A DNA stretch of 64,000 nt from an uncultured Ferrovibrio sp. (GTDB lineage Bacteria > Pseudomonadota > Alphaproteobacteria > Ferrovibrionales > Ferrovibrionaceae): the NCBI RefSeq assembly GCF_937960835.1, contig NZ_CALGPC010000006.1, positions 604,923 to 668,922 on the forward strand, in the 5' to 3' direction. A program made the translations under genes and the position numbers. The notes under the pieces were generated by a model, which had not been told where the DNA came from, did no database searches, and was given only the letters and a program-made list of their open reading frames with translations. Each line of letters begins with the position of its first letter. The first letter of the stretch is position 1. This document shows, piece by piece, positions 27,569-38,976 of the stretch.

Positions 27569-29008
27569 CTACGCCGCTTGGGCGGTTCCGCCCACCGTCA
27601 ATCCACCGATCAGCAGGGTCGGCTGGCCAACCCCGACCGGCACACCCTGACCGGCCTTGCCGCAGGTGCCGATGCCGGTATCCAGCTTCAGGTCGTTGCC
27701 TACGGCCTGCACCTTCTTCAGCACTTCCGCGCCGGCGCCGATCAGCGTGGCGCCCTTGATCGGCGCGCCGACCTTGCCGTTTTCGACCATGTAGGCCTCG
27801 GTGCAGGAGAACACGAACTTGCCCGAGGTGATATCGACCTGGCCGCCGCCGAAATTCACCGCATAGATGCCTTTCTTCACGCCGGCCAGGATCTCGGCCG
27901 GGTCGCGGTCGCCCGCCAGCATGTAAGTGTTGGTCATGCGCGGCATCGGGTTATGGGCGAAGGATTCCCGTCGGCCGTTGCCTGTGGAGGCGCGGCCCAT
28001 CAGGCGGGCATTCATCCGATCATACATGAAGCCCTTGAGGATGCCGTCTTCGATCAGCGTGGTGCATTGCGTCGGCGTGCCTTCGTCGTCGACGCTCAGC
28101 GAGCCCCGGCGGCGCTCCAGCGTGCCGTCATCGACGATGGTCACGCCCTTGGCGGCGACCTGCTGGCCCACCAGCCCGGCGAAGACCGAGGTCTTCTTGC
28201 GATTAAAGTCGCCTTCTAGGCCATGGCCGATCGCTTCATGCAGCAGCACGCCAGGCCAGCCCGGCCCAAGCACGACAGTCATCTCGCCCGCAGGGGCGGG
28301 AATCGATTCCAGATTGACCAGCGCCTGCCGCAGCGCATCGTCCACTTCCGCCTGCCAATGGGCCGGATCGAAGAATTGCGCGTAGCCGACCCGTCCGCCG
28401 GCGCCGCGGCTGCCGCTTTCCATCCGGTCGCCTTGACCGGCCACCACCGACACGTTCAGCCGCACCAGCGGGCGGATGTCCTCGATCAGTGTGCCGTCGG
28501 CGCGCAGGATCGCCACGGCCTGCCAGGAGCCGACCAGCGAGGCTGAGACCTGCCGCACCCGCGGATCCTTCGCACGGGCATAGGCGTCGATTTCCTGCAG
28601 CAGCTTGACCTTCTGCTCGAAGGGAAATTCGTTCAGCGGATTGTCCTCGCCATACAGATGGCGGTTGGTCGGTGAGGGCGGCTCGCTCATCACACCGCCA
28701 TGGCCGGCCCGCACAGCGCGGACCGTGGTAGCGGCGCGCTTGATCGCCGCCTCGCTCAGTTCCGAGGCATGGGCATAGCCGGTCTGCTCGCCGGACACGG
28801 CGCGCAGGCCGAAGCCTTGGCTGGTATCGAAGCTGGCGGCCTTCAGGCGGCCGTCATCGAAGCTGAAGCTCTCGGCCTGGGCATATTCGAGGAAGAGTTC
28901 GCCGTCGTCGGCGCCATGCAGCGCGTCGCTCACCAGCCGCTCAAGGCGATTGCGGTCCAGTCCGGCCTTGGTGAAGAACAAGTCATGCGCGACGGAAGCA
29001 CCGGTCAT
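27569..29008 (-). CDS. tldD: Metalloprotease TldD
   Basis: Catalytic subunit of the TldD/TldE protease. Length 479 residues. The zinc motif HEAIGHGLEGD (HExxxH plus a downstream acidic ligand) is intact, and C-terminal ATLIGAG and LDTGIGTCGKAGQGVPVGVGQP match the family. Its partner PmbA/TldE lies at 14943-16298. A GAGG site precedes the ATG. Followed by cysE after 29 nt. Confidence 0.94.
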   Translation of the reverse strand: MTGASVAHDLFFTKAGLDRNRLERLVSDALHGADDGELFLEYAQAESFSFDDGRLKAASFDTSQGFGLRAVSGEQTGYAHASELSEAAIKRAATTVRAVRAGHGGVMSEPPSPTNRHLYGEDNPLNEFPFEQKVKLLQEIDAYARAKDPRVRQVSASLVGSWQAVAILRADGTLIEDIRPLVRLNVSVVAGQGDRMESGSRGAGGRVGYAQFFDPAHWQAEVDDALRQALVNLESIPAPAGEMTVVLGPGWPGVLLHEAIGHGLEGDFNRKKTSVFAGLVGQQVAAKGVTIVDDGTLERRRGSLSVDDEGTPTQCTTLIEDGILKGFMYDRMNARLMGRASTGNGRRESFAHNPMPRMTNTYMLAGDRDPAEILAGVKKGIYAVNFGGGQVDITSGKFVFSCTEAYMVENGKVGAPIKGATLIGAGAEVLKKVQAVGNDLKLDTGIGTCGKAGQGVPVGVGQPTLLIGGLTVGGTAQAA

Positions 29009-29101
29009 AACAACCTCATACCAATTCTCGACTGACCGGCGCCTGGATGAGCCGGCTCTTGGCAGTATATGGCGCTCCGGTTTGAGAAAATACAGTCCCC
29101 G

Positions 29102-29125
29102 GCTGGACAGCCCAGCTGGACAGCC
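29102..29125. repeat. 13-bp tandem duplication between sensor gene and tldD
   Basis: GCTGGACAGCC occurs at 29102-29112 and again at 29115-29125 (13-nt period), in the 145-nt gap after the sensor stop. An AGGGC/GCCCT stem lies just beside it. Confidence 0.7.
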
Positions 29126-29153
29126 TAGGGCAGGGAAAGCCCTTCAGCGGCTC

Positions 29154-32540
<3,387 letters not shown>

Positions 32541-32606
32541 GCCGACAGCCCCCTGAGGTGGCAGATTAGGAGGGGCTTTTTCGCTACGCAAGGGCGAGGC
32601 AAATCA

Positions 32607-32620
32607 ATGATTAAGATCAA
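32607..32620. promoter_or_regulatory. FNR/FixK-like box between sensor gene and coxB
   Basis: ATGAT-TAAG-ATCAA matches TTGAT-N4-ATCAA in nine of ten fixed positions. It lies 67 nt upstream of the sensor start (minus strand) and 138 nt upstream of the coxB start, so it could act on either. Oxygen-dependent control of an aa3 oxidase by an FNR-type protein would be in keeping with other alphaproteobacteria; binding is untested. Confidence 0.5.
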
Positions 32621-32624
32621 TCTC

Positions 32625-32640
32625 ACCCGATTTTTCGGGT
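32625..32640. promoter_or_regulatory. Perfect 6-bp inverted repeat beside the FNR-like box
   Basis: ACCCGA-TTTT-TCGGGT is a perfect palindrome with a 4-nt spacer, 4 nt from the FNR-like box in the divergent sensor/coxB control region. It may be an operator or a leader hairpin; no U-run follows. Confidence 0.35.
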
Positions 32641-32757
32641 TACAGCGACAAATCGTCGCAGAACGTCCTCAGGCCGGGCAATGAGATCGGGCCTCGGTGT
32701 ATGTTCCGGCCCTCAGAAGTGTGACTCTGTGCCAAGTTAACGCGAGGGTATGGAACT

Positions 32758-33639
32758 ATGGGGTGGGATTGCTTTTCGGGTGCCCGTTGGTTGGCGGTCC
32801 GGACGGCGGCAATGGCCGCTATAAGCATTGTAATGACGATCGTCCTGTTCGGCGGTCAGGCGATGGCCGAGACGGTCGGGCAGCCGACCCCGTGGAAGCT
32901 GGGGCTGCAGGCCGGCGTAAGCCCGGTGGCCACCGACATTCATAATTTCCACGATCTGCTTCTCTGGATCATCACGCTGATCTCGGCCTTCGTGCTGGCG
33001 CTGCTGCTGTATGTGATGCTGCGGTTCCGCGCTTCTGCCAATCCGGTGCCCTCGAAGACTTCGCACAACACGCTGGTTGAAGTGCTGTGGACCGTGGTGC
33101 CGATCCTGATCCTGATTGTCATCGCCGTACCCTCGTTCAAGCTGCTGTATTTCGGCGACAAGACCAAGGATGCCGAGCTGACCATCAAGGCGATCGGCAA
33201 GCAGTGGTACTGGACCTACGAATACCCGGATAACGGCAACTTCACCTTCGACGCCACCATGGTGGCGGATGCCGATCTGAAGCCCGGCCAGCCGCGCCTG
33301 CTGGAAACCGACAACCCGGTCGTCGTGCCGGTGAACACCAATGTCCGCCTGCTGGTTACCGCTGCTGACGTCATCCATGCCTGGGCCATGCCGGCCTTCG
33401 GCGTGAAGAAGGACGCGGTGCCGGGCCGCCTGAACGAGACCTGGTTCCGTGCTGAGCGCGAAGGCGTCTATTACGGCCAGTGCTCGGAAATCTGCGGCAC
33501 CAACCACGCCTTCATGCCAATCAAGGTGCAGGTTGTCTCGAAGGAGGCCTACGCTAAGTGGGTCGAAGAGGCTCAGCAGAAATTCGCCACTGTTGACGGT
33601 GCGTCGCCGCGTCTGGCTGACGCGCGCGTCGCTCAATAA
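32758..33639 (+). CDS. coxB: Cytochrome c oxidase subunit II
   Basis: Carries the CuA centre that takes electrons from cytochrome c. Length 293 residues with a signal peptide (cleavage probably after GGQAMA, about residue 37), two membrane helices (about 65-90 and 110-130), and a periplasmic cupredoxin domain. The CuA set is complete: H (DVIHAW), then CSEICGTNHAFM with both Cys, the Glu, His and Met. KQWYWTYEY is the conserved aromatic electron-entry patch. First gene of the oxidase operon, 29 nt before coxA. Confidence 0.96.
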   Translation: MGWDCFSGARWLAVRTAAMAAISIVMTIVLFGGQAMAETVGQPTPWKLGLQAGVSPVATDIHNFHDLLLWIITLISAFVLALLLYVMLRFRASANPVPSKTSHNTLVEVLWTVVPILILIVIAVPSFKLLYFGDKTKDAELTIKAIGKQWYWTYEYPDNGNFTFDATMVADADLKPGQPRLLETDNPVVVPVNTNVRLLVTAADVIHAWAMPAFGVKKDAVPGRLNETWFRAEREGVYYGQCSEICGTNHAFMPIKVQVVSKEAYAKWVEEAQQKFATVDGASPRLADARVAQ

Positions 33640-33668
33640 TCGAACGCTTCAGGAGTAAGGGGAACGCC

Positions 33669-35288
33669 ATGGCTCACGCCAATACTCACGCGGCCCACGA
33701 TCATCACGACGATCATCATCTGCCGACCGGCTGGCGCCGGTGGGTTTATTCGACCAACCACAAGGACATCGGCACGATGTACCTGATCTTCGCCGTGGTG
33801 GCCGGCCTGATTGGCGGCCTCATGTCGGTGCTGATGCGGGCCGAGCTGATGAACCCCGGCAACGGCATCCTTGGCGAGAACTATCACCTCTTTAACGTGC
33901 TGATCACCGGCCACGGCCTGATCATGATCTTCTTCATGGTCATGCCTGCGATGATCGGTGGGTTCGGCAACTGGTTCGTGCCGCTGATGATCGGCGCGCC
34001 GGACATGGCCTTCCCTCGCATGAACAACATTTCCTTCTGGCTGCTGATCCCGGCCCTGGGCCTGCTGATCATTTCCATGTTCGTGGAAGGTCCGGCGGGC
34101 GGCATGGGCGCCGGCACCGGCTGGACGATCTATCCGCCGCTCAGCTCCGATGTCGGCCATCCCGGACCGGCGGTCGGCCTCGGCATCCTCAGCCTGCACA
34201 TCGCGGGTGCCTCGTCGATCCTTGGCGCGATCAACTTCATCACCACCATCTTCAACATGCGCGCGCCGGGCATGACGCTCCATAAGATGCCGCTGTTCGT
34301 GTGGTCGGTGCTGATCACCGCCTTCCTGCTGCTGCTGTCGCTGCCGGTTCTGGCGGGCGGCATCACCATGCTGCTGACCGACCGCTACTTCGGCACTGCC
34401 TTCTTCAAGCCCGAAGGCGGCGGCGATCCGCTGCTGTTCCAGCACCTGTTCTGGTTCTTCGGTCATCCCGAAGTGTACATCCTGATCCTGCCGGGCTTCG
34501 GCATCATCAGCCAGATCGTGTCGACCTTCTCGCGCAAGCCGGTCTTTGGCTATCTCGGCATGGCCTACGCCATGGTCGCGATCGGCGTGGTCGGCTTCGT
34601 CGTCTGGGCCCACCACATGTACACGGTGGGGCTGGACGTCGACACCCGCGCCTACTTCACCGCCGCCACAATGGTGATCGCGGTCCCGACGGGCGTGAAG
34701 ATCTTCTCGTGGATCGCCACGATGTGGGGCGGCTCCATCGAGTTCAAGGTGCCGATGCTGTTCGCCATCGGCTTCATCTTCCTCTTCACCGTCGGTGGCG
34801 TCACCGGTGTGGTCCTGGCGAATGCCGGTATCGACACCTATCTGCACGACACCTATTACGTGGTGGCTCACTTCCACTACGTGCTCAGCCTCGGCGCCGT
34901 GTTCGCCATCTTCGCTGGCTTCTACTACTGGTTCGGCAAGATGTCGGGCTACGAGCTGAGCGAGACGGCCGGCCAGATCCATTTCTGGACCACGTTCATC
35001 GGCGTGAACCTGCTGTTCTTCCCGATGCACTTCCTCGGCCTGCAGGGCATGCCGCGCCGCATTCCGGATTACCCGGATGCCTTCGCTGGCTGGAACTTCG
35101 TCGCCTCGATCGGCTCCTATATCGCCTTCGCGTCCACGCTGTTCTTTGTCGGCTCGGTTATCTATGCCTTCATCCGCAAGAAGAAGGCTGCTGCTAACCC
35201 GTGGGGCGAGGGTGCGACGACGCTCGAATGGACCCTGTCGTCGCCGCCGCCGTTCCACCAGTACGAGAAGCTCCCGGTCATCAAGTAA
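33669..35288 (+). CDS. coxA: Cytochrome c oxidase subunit I, aa3 type
   Basis: Catalytic subunit holding heme a and the heme a3-CuB site; 539 residues with 12 helices. Ligand motifs: GHGLIMIFF (heme a His), GHPEVYILILPGFG (CuB His and the cross-linked Tyr), AHHMYTVG (two CuB His) and AHFHYVLSLGAVFA (heme a3 and heme a His). An AGGAGTAAGGGG site precedes the ATG. Standard type A heme-copper oxidase; reduces O2 to water and pumps protons. Confidence 0.97.
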   Translation: MAHANTHAAHDHHDDHHLPTGWRRWVYSTNHKDIGTMYLIFAVVAGLIGGLMSVLMRAELMNPGNGILGENYHLFNVLITGHGLIMIFFMVMPAMIGGFGNWFVPLMIGAPDMAFPRMNNISFWLLIPALGLLIISMFVEGPAGGMGAGTGWTIYPPLSSDVGHPGPAVGLGILSLHIAGASSILGAINFITTIFNMRAPGMTLHKMPLFVWSVLITAFLLLLSLPVLAGGITMLLTDRYFGTAFFKPEGGGDPLLFQHLFWFFGHPEVYILILPGFGIISQIVSTFSRKPVFGYLGMAYAMVAIGVVGFVVWAHHMYTVGLDVDTRAYFTAATMVIAVPTGVKIFSWIATMWGGSIEFKVPMLFAIGFIFLFTVGGVTGVVLANAGIDTYLHDTYYVVAHFHYVLSLGAVFAIFAGFYYWFGKMSGYELSETAGQIHFWTTFIGVNLLFFPMHFLGLQGMPRRIPDYPDAFAGWNFVASIGSYIAFASTLFFVGSVIYAFIRKKKAAANPWGEGATTLEWTLSSPPPFHQYEKLPVIK

Positions 35289-35331
35289 GACCGGGACGCT
35301 CCTGCTAGCCCCAAGCGTTGTGGAGTAGTTG

Positions 35332-36276
35332 GTGTCCGACGCGAGCTACATCGCCGAACGAGAAGAGGCCGGCGCTGCCGGCCTCGACGCCGCTTATGCG
35401 AAGACCGGCGAAGCCCGTCCTGCCGATTATCTTGCGCTGCTGAAGCCGCGTGTGATGTCGCTGGTGGTCTTCACCGGTCTCGTCGGCATGGTGCTGGCGC
35501 CGGGCAGTCTGCATCCGACGCTGGCGGTCACCGCTCTGTTGTGCATCGCCATCGGAGCGGGCGCTTCAGGCGCCATCAATATGTGGTATGACGCCGATAT
35601 CGATGCCGTAATGGCCCGCACCCGCGGCCGGCCGATCCCGCAAGGACGGGTCAGCCGCGAGGAGGCGCTTGGCTTCGGCACCGTGTTGTCGGTGGGCTCG
35701 GTGCTGATGATGGGGCTGGCGGTGAACTGGGTGGCGGCCGCCATCCTGGCGCTGACCATCGCCTTCTATGTTTTCGTCTACACGATGTGGCTGAAGCGCC
35801 GCACGCCGCAGAACATTGTCATCGGCGGCGCCGCCGGCGCCTTCCCGCCGATGCTCGGCTGGGCTGCCGTGACCGGCGATGTCAGCCTTATGCCGGTGCT
35901 GCTGTTCGCCATCATCTTCATGTGGACGCCGCCGCATTTCTGGGCTCTGGCGCTTTATCGCTCCGAGGATTACGCCCGTGCCGGCGTGCCGATGCTGCCG
36001 GTCGTGGCGGGCGAGCGCGAGACGCGCCGCCAGATCCTGATCTACAGCCTGCTGCTGGTGCCGCTGACGCTGGCGCCCTGGGCGCTGAACCTTGCGGGCC
36101 CGCTTTACGGGATCGCCACTGCCGGACTGGGCGCGATCTTCCTCGTCCTGGCCTGGCGTATCTGGCGCAGCGATGATGTGCGCCCGGCCAAGCACATGTT
36201 TGCCTATTCGATCCTGTATTTGTTCCTGCTCTTCTCGCTGCTGCTGGCGGAGCGGGGGCTCGGTTGGGGAGCATGA
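35332..36276 (+). CDS. ctaB: Protoheme IX farnesyltransferase
   Basis: Makes heme O from heme B for the oxidase. UbiA-superfamily membrane enzyme of 314 residues; motif NMWYDADIDAVMARTRGRP holds the Asp residues and the diphosphate-binding Arg pair. GTG 35332 is taken as start because GGAG is 6 nt upstream; a TTG one codon earlier is closer than usual. The stop overlaps the start of the next, very small gene (ATGA). Confidence 0.93.
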   Translation: MSDASYIAEREEAGAAGLDAAYAKTGEARPADYLALLKPRVMSLVVFTGLVGMVLAPGSLHPTLAVTALLCIAIGAGASGAINMWYDADIDAVMARTRGRPIPQGRVSREEALGFGTVLSVGSVLMMGLAVNWVAAAILALTIAFYVFVYTMWLKRRTPQNIVIGGAAGAFPPMLGWAAVTGDVSLMPVLLFAIIFMWTPPHFWALALYRSEDYARAGVPMLPVVAGERETRRQILIYSLLLVPLTLAPWALNLAGPLYGIATAGLGAIFLVLAWRIWRSDDVRPAKHMFAYSILYLFLLFSLLLAERGLGWGA

Positions 36277-36407
36277 TGGCCGTGCCCCAGAACGACGAAC
36301 ATAAGCGCCGCCGGGCGCGCAATATTGCGTTGGCGCTGGTCCTGGGCGCGCTGGTGATCCTGTTCTACCTCATCACCATTGCCAAGATGGCAGGTGGCGG
36401 GCAATGA
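36273..36407 (+). CDS. coxF: CoxF-like small membrane protein of the oxidase operon
   Basis: A 44-residue gene. It begins MMAVPQNDEHKRRRARN, then one membrane segment (about residues 17-37, ALALVLGALVILFYLITIA), and ends GGGQ. It is joined on both sides by 4-nt ATGA overlaps: its ATG (36273) covers the ctaB stop, and its stop covers the ctaG start. This double coupling and its place between ctaB and ctaG match the small CoxF found in alphaproteobacterial oxidase operons. A second ATG at 36276 would shorten it by one residue. Function in assembly is inferred from position. Confidence 0.8.
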   Translation: MMAVPQNDEHKRRRARNIALALVLGALVILFYLITIAKMAGGGQ

Positions 36408-36994
36408 CGCGACCGAACGACGCCCGCAATCGCCGTATTGCCTGGAGCTGCGCCGCCGTGGTCGCCGGCATGGTCGGGCTGTCCTTTGCCTCGGTGCCGC
36501 TTTACGATCTGTTCTGCCGCGTGACCGGCTTTGGCGGCACGCCCCAGCGCGCCGAATCGGCGCCGGCCATTGCCAAGCCGCAGGAACAGTTGATCACCGT
36601 CCGCTTCAACGCCGATACTGGTCGCGACATGCCCTGGAAGTTCCAGCCGGCGCAGCGCGAGGTGAAGGTCAAGCCGGGCGAGGAAACGCTGATCTTCTAC
36701 CGCGCCAGCAATCCGACCGATAAGCCCATCGTCGGCCAGGCCACCTTCAACGTCACGCCCGACAAGGCCGGTCAGTATTTCAACAAGATCGCCTGCTTCT
36801 GCTTCGAGGAACAGCGCCTCGAGCCGGGCCAGACGGTCGATATGCCGGTGTCCTTCTTCGTCGATCCGGACATGCTCACCGATCCGAAGACGCGCGAGGT
36901 CCACACCATCACCTTAAGCTATACCTTCTTCCGTCATGCGGACGAGGAGAAGAAGCTTTCCGACCGCGGCGGCAATGTCCGCACGGTGAATTGA
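36404..36994 (+). CDS. ctaG: Cytochrome c oxidase copper assembly protein
   Basis: Cox11 family; delivers copper to the CuB site. Length 196 residues: one N-terminal membrane anchor (about 14-35) and a periplasmic immunoglobulin-like domain. The copper motif CFCF is present in KIACFCFEEQ. Coupled to coxF by a 4-nt overlap. Confidence 0.95.
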   Translation: MTRPNDARNRRIAWSCAAVVAGMVGLSFASVPLYDLFCRVTGFGGTPQRAESAPAIAKPQEQLITVRFNADTGRDMPWKFQPAQREVKVKPGEETLIFYRASNPTDKPIVGQATFNVTPDKAGQYFNKIACFCFEEQRLEPGQTVDMPVSFFVDPDMLTDPKTREVHTITLSYTFFRHADEEKKLSDRGGNVRTVN

Positions 36995-37028
36995 GTATGA
37001 AACGTCTGCGTAACTAGGGGGTATCACC

Positions 37029-37841
37029 ATGGCCGCAAGCAGCGCCCGCAACCACGATTACCATCTCGTCGATCCAAGCCCGTGGCCGTTCCTGGGCTCG
37101 ATGGGCGCCTTCGCGCTCGCGATCGGCGCCGTCGCCGGCTTCCATGGCGCCAGCTATCTCTGGATGGTGCCGGGCCTGTTGCTCGTTCTCTACGTGATGA
37201 TCGGCTGGTGGCGTGACGTCATCCGCGAAGCCGAGCATGAGGGCCATCACACCCCGGTGGTGCAGCTGCATCTGCGCTACGGCATGGTGATGTTCATCGC
37301 TTCCGAGGTGATGTTCTTCGTCGCCTGGTTCTGGGCTTACTTCAACGCCGCCCTGTTCCCGACCGAGGCGATCAACCATCAGTGGCCGCCGGCAACCATC
37401 GAGACCTTCAATCCGTGGGAGCTGCCGTTCATCAACACCCTGATCCTGCTGCTGTCGGGCACCACGGTGACCTGGGCGCACCACGCGCTGCTGCATAACG
37501 ACCGCAAGGGTTTGGTCCAGGGCCTGACGCTGACGGTGATCCTCGGCATCCTGTTCACCGCCTGCCAGGCTTACGAATACAGCCATGCCGCCTTCGGCTT
37601 CACCGACGGCATCTATGCCTCGACCTTCTACATGGCGACCGGCTTCCATGGCTTTCACGTCATCGTCGGCACGATCTTCCTGATCGTCTGCCTGCTGCGC
37701 GCGGTGAAGGGCCATTTCAAGCCGGACCATCACTTCGGCTTCGAGGCTGCCGCCTGGTACTGGCACTTCGTCGACGTCGTATGGCTGTTCCTGTTCACTG
37801 CCATCTACTGGTGGGGTGCCGGCACGCCGGCGGCCCATTAA
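37029..37841 (+). CDS. coxC: Cytochrome c oxidase subunit III
   Basis: Seven-helix subunit that stabilises subunit I and helps proton uptake. Length 270 residues. Typical blocks are FIASEVMFFVAWFWAYF, NTLILLLSGTTVTWAHHAL and FHGFHVIVGTIFL. The ATG follows an AGGGGG site, 34 nt after the ctaG stop. Confidence 0.96.
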   Translation: MAASSARNHDYHLVDPSPWPFLGSMGAFALAIGAVAGFHGASYLWMVPGLLLVLYVMIGWWRDVIREAEHEGHHTPVVQLHLRYGMVMFIASEVMFFVAWFWAYFNAALFPTEAINHQWPPATIETFNPWELPFINTLILLLSGTTVTWAHHALLHNDRKGLVQGLTLTVILGILFTACQAYEYSHAAFGFTDGIYASTFYMATGFHGFHVIVGTIFLIVCLLRAVKGHFKPDHHFGFEAAAWYWHFVDVVWLFLFTAIYWWGAGTPAAH

Positions 37842-37854
37842 TCGGATCAGGGCG

Positions 37855-38232
37855 ATGGCGGCTTTCTATCCGCCGCTGTCCCCGTTCTCTACGGGGCTTC
37901 GCTGCCGCTGCCCCCGCTGCGGCGAAGCCCCTCTGTTTTCCGGCCTGCTGACGGTGCGGCCGAGTTGTCCCTCCTGCGGCCTGGAGAACGGGCCGCTGGA
38001 TCAGGGCGACGGTCCGGCCGTCTTCGTCATCCTCATCCTGGGCTTTATCGTGGTCGGCCTGGCGCTCTGGGTGGAACTCAGCTTCGCGCCGCCGCTCTGG
38101 CTGCATCTGGTTTTATGGACGCCGCTGATCATCGGCGGCGCCATTCTGATGCTGCGGCCCTTCAAAGCTGTGCTCATCGCGCTACAATTCCGCCACAAGG
38201 CATCGTCCGACATCGAATTGCTGCGCGAGTAA
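37855..38232 (+). CDS. DUF983 family membrane protein
   Basis: Protein of 125 residues. Start ATG 37855, 13 nt after coxC; an in-frame upstream start would overlap coxC. A zinc-ribbon-like pair CPRCGE and CPSCGLE is followed by two membrane helices (about 55-75 and 85-105). DUF983 genes commonly sit in alphaproteobacterial oxidase operons between coxC and SURF1; the function is unknown but probably linked to oxidase assembly. Confidence 0.88.
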   Translation: MAAFYPPLSPFSTGLRCRCPRCGEAPLFSGLLTVRPSCPSCGLENGPLDQGDGPAVFVILILGFIVVGLALWVELSFAPPLWLHLVLWTPLIIGGAILMLRPFKAVLIALQFRHKASSDIELLRE

Positions 38233-38236
38233 TCCT

Positions 38237-38974
38237 TTGACATTATTAGGTTTCCGGCCAAGCCTTTGGCCGACGCTCTTCACTGTCCCGGCCCTGATCA
38301 TCCTGCTCGCGCTGGGCACCTGGCAGGTCCAGCGGCTGTTCTGGAAGCTCGACCTCATCCACACGGTCGAGCAGGGGATGCAGGCGCCCGCCGTGCCGCT
38401 GCCCGCCGGCCCGGTGAATCCCGAGGAATGGAACTACCGGCGCGTCATCGTCAAAGGCAGCTTCGACTACAACCACGAATTTCACCTGCTGGCGCATTCC
38501 GAGCGCGGCAATTTCGGCTATCACGTCATCGTCCCGCTGAAGCGCAGCGACGCGCCCGGTTGGGTGCTGGTCAGCCGCGGCTGGGTGCCGCCCGAGCGCA
38601 AGACCCCGGATCAGCGCCCGGAGGGGCAGGTGACGGGTGAGGTCACCATCAGCGGCATTGCCCGCGCCCCGTGGCCGCAGGGGCCTTTCGTTCCCGACAA
38701 CGATCTTGAGCGGAATCTTTGGTATTTCGGCGATGCTGCGGGAATGCTGAAGCAGGCTGGCATTACCGATGCGCCGCTGCTCTTCGTCGATGCCGATGCC
38801 TCGGTGACGGTGCCGGGCGGCTGGCCGCGTCCCGGCCATACGCGGGTGACTTTCACCAATAACCATTTGGCCTACGCCTTCACCTGGTACAGTGGCGCGG
38901 TGATCCTGGTGGTGATCTACGTGCTCTGGCATCGGCGGCGAGGACGTCAGGATTCCCAGGCGCCGAAGGGATAG
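38237..38974 (+). CDS. SURF1 family cytochrome oxidase assembly protein
   Basis: Assembly factor implicated in heme a insertion. Length 245 residues with helices near both ends (about 14-33 and 218-236) and a periplasmic domain between. Signatures: GTWQVQRLFWK and WVLVSRGWVPP. The start is TTG at 38237, 4 nt after the DUF983 stop; the hydrophobic N-terminus begins immediately after it. Last recognisable oxidase gene; the M32 peptidase gene follows after 2 nt. Confidence 0.92.
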   Translation: MTLLGFRPSLWPTLFTVPALIILLALGTWQVQRLFWKLDLIHTVEQGMQAPAVPLPAGPVNPEEWNYRRVIVKGSFDYNHEFHLLAHSERGNFGYHVIVPLKRSDAPGWVLVSRGWVPPERKTPDQRPEGQVTGEVTISGIARAPWPQGPFVPDNDLERNLWYFGDAAGMLKQAGITDAPLLFVDADASVTVPGGWPRPGHTRVTFTNNHLAYAFTWYSGAVILVVIYVLWHRRRGRQDSQAPKG

Positions 38975-38976
38975 CG

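Noticed and set aside
33633..35258. 541-codon open frame antisense to coxA
   Set aside because: It is rich in His, Arg, Glu and Asp with no recognisable domain; coxA on the other strand is certain. Long antisense frames are expected in GC-rich genes.
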